Part shown: in pieces, positions 58,184 to 64,000 of the stretch
How the letters are laid out: the number at the start of each line of letters is the position of its first letter
How positions within the stretch are numbered: position 1 is the first letter of the stretch
Origin: Prostheceraeus crozeri
Lineage: Eukaryota; Platyhelminthes; Polycladida; Euryleptidae
Direction of reading: 5' to 3'
Length of the DNA: 64,000 nucleotides
NCBI GenBank assembly: GCA_907163375.1
Contig: CAJQUW010007075.1
Coordinates: forward strand, 310,001-374,000
Made by a program: the position numbers and the translations under genes
The notes under the pieces: model-generated
Told to the model about the DNA's origin: nothing
Database searches by the model: none
Seen by the model: the letters and a program-made list of their open reading frames with translations, nothing else

Positions 58184-60269
58184 AAACCAGCATGAAGGAA
58201 TTGAACAGAACTTCAACATGAACGTTACAGGAGTACAAAACATGAAACTGATTCATAACAAAACATAACGGAAACAATCAAATTTAACAGCATTAACTCT
58301 GCAACATTAGGACGAATGTAGGTGTATTGTGGCCAGTTAACACAGAAATGTGCTATGTCGACTTCATTGTCTTTGACTACACTATCTTTCCCCCATTCAC
58401 CCATGACATTTCCAGATTTATTTTTAAAATCACAATCCTTGTTAGATGAGATCACTGCAAATTAAAAATCTGACTGAGAAGGGCGGCTCGCCGAAGTATA
58501 TTTTAGAAAAGAAAAACAAATTATTATCTGTGAGTCGAAAGATAAAATTAATTTTTTTAAATTAAAATGAAGAAATTAGACCCATTTAGAATATTCGCCA
58601 GGGGACCAGTGGGGTGCAAGCGTTGAAAGTTCTATTCTACGAAACATGAAGAAAGGCGACTCCTCCTGCCTACAGTTATATATTCAGGGATGAGAATTTC
58701 CATAGATCCGACGAAATCCGCGCGGCCTCATTATGTAGACTTAATTTATCCAAGATGAGCCTCAATTTGAGGCTGTCAAAATCTGAGCTTTCGGTTGGAG
58801 GCCTGTTAGCACCCTATTCTAATCCACGAATATAGTTTGATATAGTCATAATGAAAAGCTACACGGGAACTTCAAAAAATCTAGCACACGGTTTGATATC
58901 ATGCTAAGCGACTATATTTATCAGGTCTCTGTGTTTACATAAACAAATGGTTCCCAATTTTTCTTGAAGCCCTTTAAGAACAAATTTTTGAAAATACAGT
59001 ATTTCATGTACAGGCTGCATGCGATCCATTCAAGTTTCAAAAGATCTTAAACATAGCTACTTCTTAGGTCGTTCCAAGACCGACATTTCATGATCCAGAC
59101 TAGCAATATCACTTCCATGAAGTTTCAGCTGTGGAGATTTTTCTTGAAACCTTTTTGCCACAGTTATTTATCAATGCATTCGAACTCCTCCTATCCCAAA
59201 ACTTTGTACCAAATATTTATTACCCGAGTCTTAGTAAATTAATAGATGTCTATCCCGCGTACACTGTGCTATTCTTCATTTTTACTGAAATCTACATCTA
59301 TACATGTTGATGCAGCAAAAACATATTTCAACAACATATACCTAACTAATAGTGAGTTTATAAATTTAAGCATTCAATTCATTGATATGCAAACAGACTT
59401 AAATCAAATGCATGAAATTGAACAATGACTCATCAACATCTTCCTAAATTTCTGTTTCGTTATGAACGACCATAGAATTTGATATTTTATGCACTCATGC
59501 GCTCTTGCATGACGTTTATTGATACTTATAAATTCTTATTTTGTATAATAAGAACTAAAAATTTATCAACAATGGTTAAAAATGTACCTTAAAACATCAT
59601 AAAACAGTGACGGTTACATATAAGCGGTAAGGTTGGCTTACACATGTGGTTGTACAGATATAAAGGGTTATCTATATTTAGGTCTAACCTCTAACCATGA
59701 CCGTGGTCTAACAGAGCAATACTCCGCGGTGAATATCCGTTGCCAAATGACAATTCCAGTCCTCCTTGTAAAGCGTCATCTTAAAAAATCACTGGCGAGT
59801 AGCTAAAGTAGCTAAAAACCCACATAGAAGCACTGCACAGATGCAGCTCAAATTTGTGCAAGGGTTTCTTGATTTCAAATTTCGAATTTTATCTAAATAA
59901 TTTTAAAAGATCGCAGCTAGCTCATGTTTGTTCCAGTTGGCCATAATTAGCCACAATTTTTCTTTGAATGCTTGTGTGATGATAGAAATGGCTGTACAAA
60001 TTCATCCATTGAGTCAGAGTCGCTGGCTCAGTGAGAACTTCAGTGCAACACAAAGGGTGGGTTTCTGCGGCATCTGATTTTGCAGGTTAACGTTGTTTAA
60101 ATGCTAGAATGACGTGGTTGACTTCACATATGAGTTTCTACGTTTGTTTTACGGACGACAACGTGATCGAGATTTTCGTCAAAATTTAGACAAGGTCTCC
60201 CACCCTGTTTTAAGCTGTAGTTAGGGTTATTGACTTGATTGGTTGGCAACTTAGGAAAATTCTCGTCAT
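58184..60269. other. No recognised gene
   Basis: AT-rich sequence up to the Harbinger transposase. No terminal inverted repeat that clearly marks the Harbinger left end was found. Confidence 0.4.
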
Positions 60270-61097
60270 TTGTACTTCACTTTCACGTCTGCTGTCGCTG
60301 TGAATGTGATGGATTCATCCGATGATTACTACGAAACGTACGCCGAACAACTTGCAAGACAACACATTTTTCGAAGCTTGCGCGATCATTTAAATCCAGT
60401 CTCAAAATTCAGTGATCGAAATTTCCGTTTCCGATTCCGAATGGATAAAGAACAATTTCTTCAGTTGCGACAAATGCTTTCTTCTAGAAAAACTTTGACA
60501 AATCCCTTAACGGATTTATTAGTGGCCTTGGATTGTTACGCTACTGGGTCCTACCAAATGTGTGTCGGCGATCATTATGGACTTCATAAAAGTACGGTGT
60601 GTAGAATATTACAGGGAATAAGCCGAGATATTGCAAGCTTGCGATCACAATTTGTATTCTTTCCTAAAGACGACGAAAAAATGGCGATCAGCGAGGGATT
60701 CAGAAAGCTGTCTAAGATGAATAACATAATCGATGCGATCGACTGCACTCATGTTAAAATTCAATCACCGGGTGGCCGAAATGAAACTGCATTTGTAAAT
60801 CGCAAAGGATATTATTCATTAAATGTTCAGGTTGTTGGCGATACCGAATATCGCATTCGCAACATTGTTGCTCGCTGGCCAGGTGCGACACATGACTCTA
60901 AAATCTTCAATGAGTTGTCCTTAAAATCAAAACTGGAAAATGGATCTATCTCAGGAATTTTACTGGGAGGCGGAGGATATGCTGCCAAGACATATATGTT
61001 GACTCCTGTAACGAATCCATCCTCACACGAAGAAAAGCAGTACAATTTTTTTCACAGCGTAGCTAGAAATGTGATTGAACGGTTATTCGGTATTTGA
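60270..61097 (+). pseudogene. PIF/Harbinger (HARBI1-like) transposase, broken near the C terminus
   Basis: The open frame has 275 codons. The start may be ATG 60270 or the ATG at 60309 (MDSSDDYYETYAEQ). In order: FSDRNFRFRFRMDKEQFLQL, a helix-turn-helix-like CVGDHYGLHKSTVCRILQGI, IDAIDCTHVKIQSPGG (first Asp), GYYSLNVQVV, ARWPGATHDSKIF (Asp), LLGGGGYAAKTYMLTP and SVARNVIERLFG (Glu). In the family the GGGGY segment is normally GDSGY, so a conserved Asp is lost. The frame then hits TGA at 61095, where Trp is expected (FGIW), followed by a frameshift and a second-frame continuation VPSIMEPPQTPLREM. It cannot be a working transposase. Confidence 0.9.
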
Positions 61098-61210
61098 CAC
61101 AGATAGGGGTTCCTTCAATAATGGAACCGCCTCAAACACCACTGAGGGAAATGCATTTCGCAGGAGCATCATTATTTCTCATTTTAGAAGATGAATGCCT
61201 ATGTCATCCA
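61098..61210 (+). pseudogene. Out-of-frame tail of the Harbinger transposase
   Basis: After the stop and frameshift, another frame gives VPSIMEPPQTPLREM and then about 25 further codons to a stop. The first part fits the conserved C-terminal block after RNVIER-FGxWK, and the rest is not recognisable. Confidence 0.55.
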
Positions 61211-62859
61211 GTGCTATAAGAGTTTCACATACATGTACATTTCGTGTTTCTGCAGTTTATTTTCATATTAATGTTAATACGTGAAGTATGTATTAGTGCT
61301 CAATGAACACATTGTGAATGATTAGAAAAAGATTATATTCCATGAAACATGATTGTATTTTTCATTTTATGGCTCAAAATCCACAAATCCTAATCATAGG
61401 AAGAGTTCGCATGATTCAGATTATGAAGTGTTTTGACGATATCCATCTCACATGCATCAGAAGTTGTTGCCCTCATGGCTGACAGCATTTCATGCTCAAT
61501 GATGAAATCTTCGCTTCGTGTGCTCCACTAAGATGCACTTGTCCCTCAAACTTAGATTTCTTTTTCCGTCTGAAATAGAAAAAATATATGCTACAACTTA
61601 AAATTGGATATACTACATGTAGGGAAATACTATTCAATTGGAGGATTATTAAATCAACGGGTAAACTAATAATAACTGAACACTCAATATACTATATATA
61701 AATGGTATTTAGCCTACAATTCCTATGTCTCTTCGATTTGTGTTTTCCATCCAGAACCGTTCGTTTCCGTTCGTCTGACCCACCATGGATAACGAGTTCT
61801 TTAAAAATAATCTAAGATAATAATCGACGATCGTGATGAAGCTTGGCTACAAAGGAAAATGCTGACGTACCATCGTCTCCACGAGAAGGCTATAAGCATT
61901 CTTAGGATAGCATTCCAACCTATGATCGGCAATGATGTCATTTTATTTTTAAAATGATATATAAAATGATATCATTTTACATCATTATATTTCTTTTATA
62001 ATGAAGTTACACATTAGTGAAATATGCGTAGGCCTACACCGTATATAGATATAGTATTCATACGAATCTTTCGATTTACATTGATGCCATGCTACTTTTA
62101 CTGCTCTTTGCAATGAAATTAAAATTAGATTGCATGCAGCATCGATATATTAAAAAATGTATGACCGAAGAAAGCAGTTTAGTCATACAAAGCTTCTTGT
62201 AAAACAAAACTTAGGTAGGGCCTATGGCCTATGCACTAGACATCGTAAGTTCTGATTTTAAGCTTTATACACTCGAATAACAAATGTGCCTGCAACATGT
62301 AGTTGGTTAGGCCAACAGTATCTAAAGTACGAAAAAAGGCTAAAAATATGAAGATTACAGTCAAGACTTCAAAAACATCAAGACAGTTACTAATGAGTTC
62401 AATGTTCAATCATAGGCCTACTGGAAGTCTAAAGTAACCAGCAAAATATGAGATGTACACTGTACATGTAGAGCTATTCCCAGAAAACGGCGATCTTTAT
62501 TAACCAGAAACATAATTATCCAAGTCCGAAATGTTGAGCTTTGACCATACTCGTATTTCCAAGTTTCAAAGCCTCGCTTGCATATTTAATAATTTATTCA
62601 CAAGCTTATTTATATTCGTTTTATAGAAACCAAGACAAGTCAGCAAAAAATTCACACTAACGTCTCAGAACTGATGATATGATTCCTAATATGGCACACT
62701 CAAGAGCCATATTGCACCAAGTTTGTTATGATAAGTACGTAATTAGGTACATGCACCATAAATGCTCGCCTATAAGTTCCCCTAAAAACCGAGTCCATGT
62801 CCAAAATCATTGACTCGCGCATAAGCCGGCCCCCCCTAAACATCGAATCCAAACAGTAA
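61211..62859. other. No recognised gene
   Basis: AT-rich, with an ATTTTA-rich inverted stretch at 61935-61990 (AAAATGATAT repeats). Perhaps the interior of a Harbinger element if the Myb-like exon at 63607 belongs to the same unit. Confidence 0.35.
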
Positions 62860-62867
62860 CTTAACAC

Positions 62868-63293
62868 CAGTGGCGTCGCCAGGGGGGAGGCGAAGGTGCG
62901 GGCGCCCCCTTCGACATCACCAGTAAAAGATTTCCATGTGATGGAAATAATTTGCATGAGCCTTGTAAACTTAGACTTTTAACTTTGATGAGCTAAAAAG
63001 TCGCTGCATTCGTAATAATTCGATATACGAATATAACAAAACTTATTCAATAATATGGCAAACGTGAATAAGGCACCTTAGATATAAGTCACCTTCATGT
63101 AGTAAATGCAACACAGTGGCTTTTTAGTCACACAAAAATTACGTATAACTATGCAACTAAATTATGTTAATTGATGTGTCTCATAGATAAATGGATGTCC
63201 GAATAGATGGACAGATGATGGTCAAAAATTTGGCGGTCCGCCTAGGGTTTTCTAGACCGTCCCTGCCTTCGAAAAATCCTGGCGACGCCCCTG
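62868..63293. mobile_element. hAT MITE, 426 bp, perfect 8-bp target duplication
   Basis: Ends CAGTGGCGTCGCCAGG and, inverted, CAGGGGCGTCGCCAGG. The flanking CTTAACAC is identical on both sides (62860-62867 and 63294-63301). It has no coding frame. The exact duplication points to a younger insertion than the other hAT-like elements here. Confidence 0.92.
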
Positions 63294-63301
63294 CTTAACA
63301 C

Positions 63302-63606
63302 GGCTTTATTCGACATAAACGCAGCTGGATACACCTAGGACAAACGTACATAGAGTAGGTGTAGCATATGCCTAAGGGAATAGGCATGTAATCACGATAG
63401 GTTTTACAGCAAGATCACGCTGCTACTCAAGCTGCCTGTCGTAAGAGATCTAGGCGGCGTGCTAGTAATGACCCGCTTATAAGTCACTCCAGGTTTTTCT
63501 CTCGTTTTCGTCGTTGAATTTGAGACCTAGGCTATACGCGAGTGTGTGCGGTAAACATGTAAAAACATATTTATGTTCAAGTAAAAACATACAATGAATA
63601 ACTTAC
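63302..63606. other. Intron downstream of the Myb-like exon
   Basis: Begins (minus strand) with the donor GTAAGT at 63606-63601. No further exon is visible here. Confidence 0.5.
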
Positions 63607-64000
63607 TCTCAACCGATGAATCGTCAGCGTTAGAGGTCACAGCAGTCTTTGAATCCGCCGCCGTCTGTGAATCCAAGGCTTCAATAGGAACTACTTCACT
63701 GAATGAATCCATTGCCTTAGAAGGACTTGTTGTCATCGATGAATCGTCGTCAAACGGAATATGGAGTTCAAATGCTATGTTCGGGCACATTTCGATTAGA
63801 GCTTGAGACTGTGTTGATGGCTCAGGAGGTGGTGGTCCGCCTCCAGTGTTCTTTAATGACTTCTTGTGTATTGAGTGTTCTTTCTTTGCGTCAGCTTTCA
63901 GTCGACGGTATAAATTCCTGAGTTTGGTTGTATCAGATGGAGCTTTCATGGGAAAGTTGCCATTGAAATTGCATGCTATTTGTTTCCAGCACTTGTTCTT
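63607..64000 (-). CDS. Myb/SANT-like DNA-binding protein, partial exon at the window edge
   Basis: Minus-strand frame open from the right edge to a strong GTAAGT donor at 63606. It begins KNKCWKQIACNFNGNF, then DTTKLRNLYRRLKADAKKEH, the second and third helices of the Myb/SANT-like domain ('W..I...FN', 'L...Y..LK..AKKE'). A proline stretch (GGGPPPPEP) and an acidic Ser/Thr-rich region (FDDDSSMTTSPSKAMDSFSE) follow. Such proteins occur both as host genes (MSANTD/FSBP-like) and as the second protein of PIF/Harbinger transposons. It lies 2.5 kb from a Harbinger transposase and faces it. The N terminus is outside the window. Confidence 0.78.

Noticed and set aside
57641-58277. Several minus-strand frames
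   Set aside because: They are shadows of the plus-strand GIY-YIG relic.

Overview
The window is animal (metazoan) nuclear DNA. Three lines of evidence support this: spliced coding exons with consensus GT-AG borders, one gene with introns longer than 20 kb, and a dense mix of eukaryotic transposons (tRNA-derived SINEs, LINE relics, Penelope-like elements, Tc1/mariner, hAT-like and PIF/Harbinger). The element mix suits an invertebrate, perhaps marine, but I cannot name the phylum from sequence alone. No bacterial operon, rRNA gene, functional tRNA gene or CRISPR array is visible.

The host gene I recognise is a SARM1-like gene (ARM-SAM-TIR NAD+ hydrolase family) on the minus strand. Three exons are visible: 52748-52404 (ARM repeats), 28147-28019 (last ARM repeats) and 8362-8144 (end of ARM, start of SAM 1). 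All three are exact multiples of three and phase 0, and they join in one frame in the family order. The introns are about 24.3 kb and 19.7 kb. The rest of SAM 1, SAM 2 and TIR must lie below 8144, probably off the left edge. The N-terminal exons must lie above 52748, but I did not find them.

Region by region. 1-5 kb: a two-copy dispersed repeat (966-1704) and a 1.5 kb terminal-inverted-repeat (TIR) element with an internal palindrome and degenerate tandem repeats. 5-7.9 kb: a three-level nest, in which a SINE is split by a Penelope-like element with hammerhead-like motifs, which is itself split inside its GIY-YIG motif by a nearly intact mariner. 8-28 kb (SARM1 intron 2): hAT-like elements, SINEs, a degenerate mariner, the second copy of the dispersed repeat, and a possible small plus-strand gene at 20691-21092. 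28-52 kb (SARM1 intron 1): a 2.8 kb, 24-bp minisatellite at 29150-31946, more SINEs, two adjacent LINE 3' ends (42.4-44.1 kb), other LINE relics, tRNA-like SINEs and a foldback element beside the SARM1 exon. 53-64 kb: foldback/MITE elements, a second GIY-YIG relic, a broken Harbinger transposase at 60.3-61.1 kb, a hAT MITE with a perfect 8-bp target duplication, and a Myb/SANT-like DNA-binding exon cut by the right edge.

Most of the window is therefore intron and transposon. The SINE 3' tail resembles the 3' tail of the LINE at 43.4-44.1 kb, which suggests a parasite-host pair. The Harbinger transposase and the Myb-like exon are convergent, as in PIF/Harbinger elements that encode both proteins, but they could also be unrelated.
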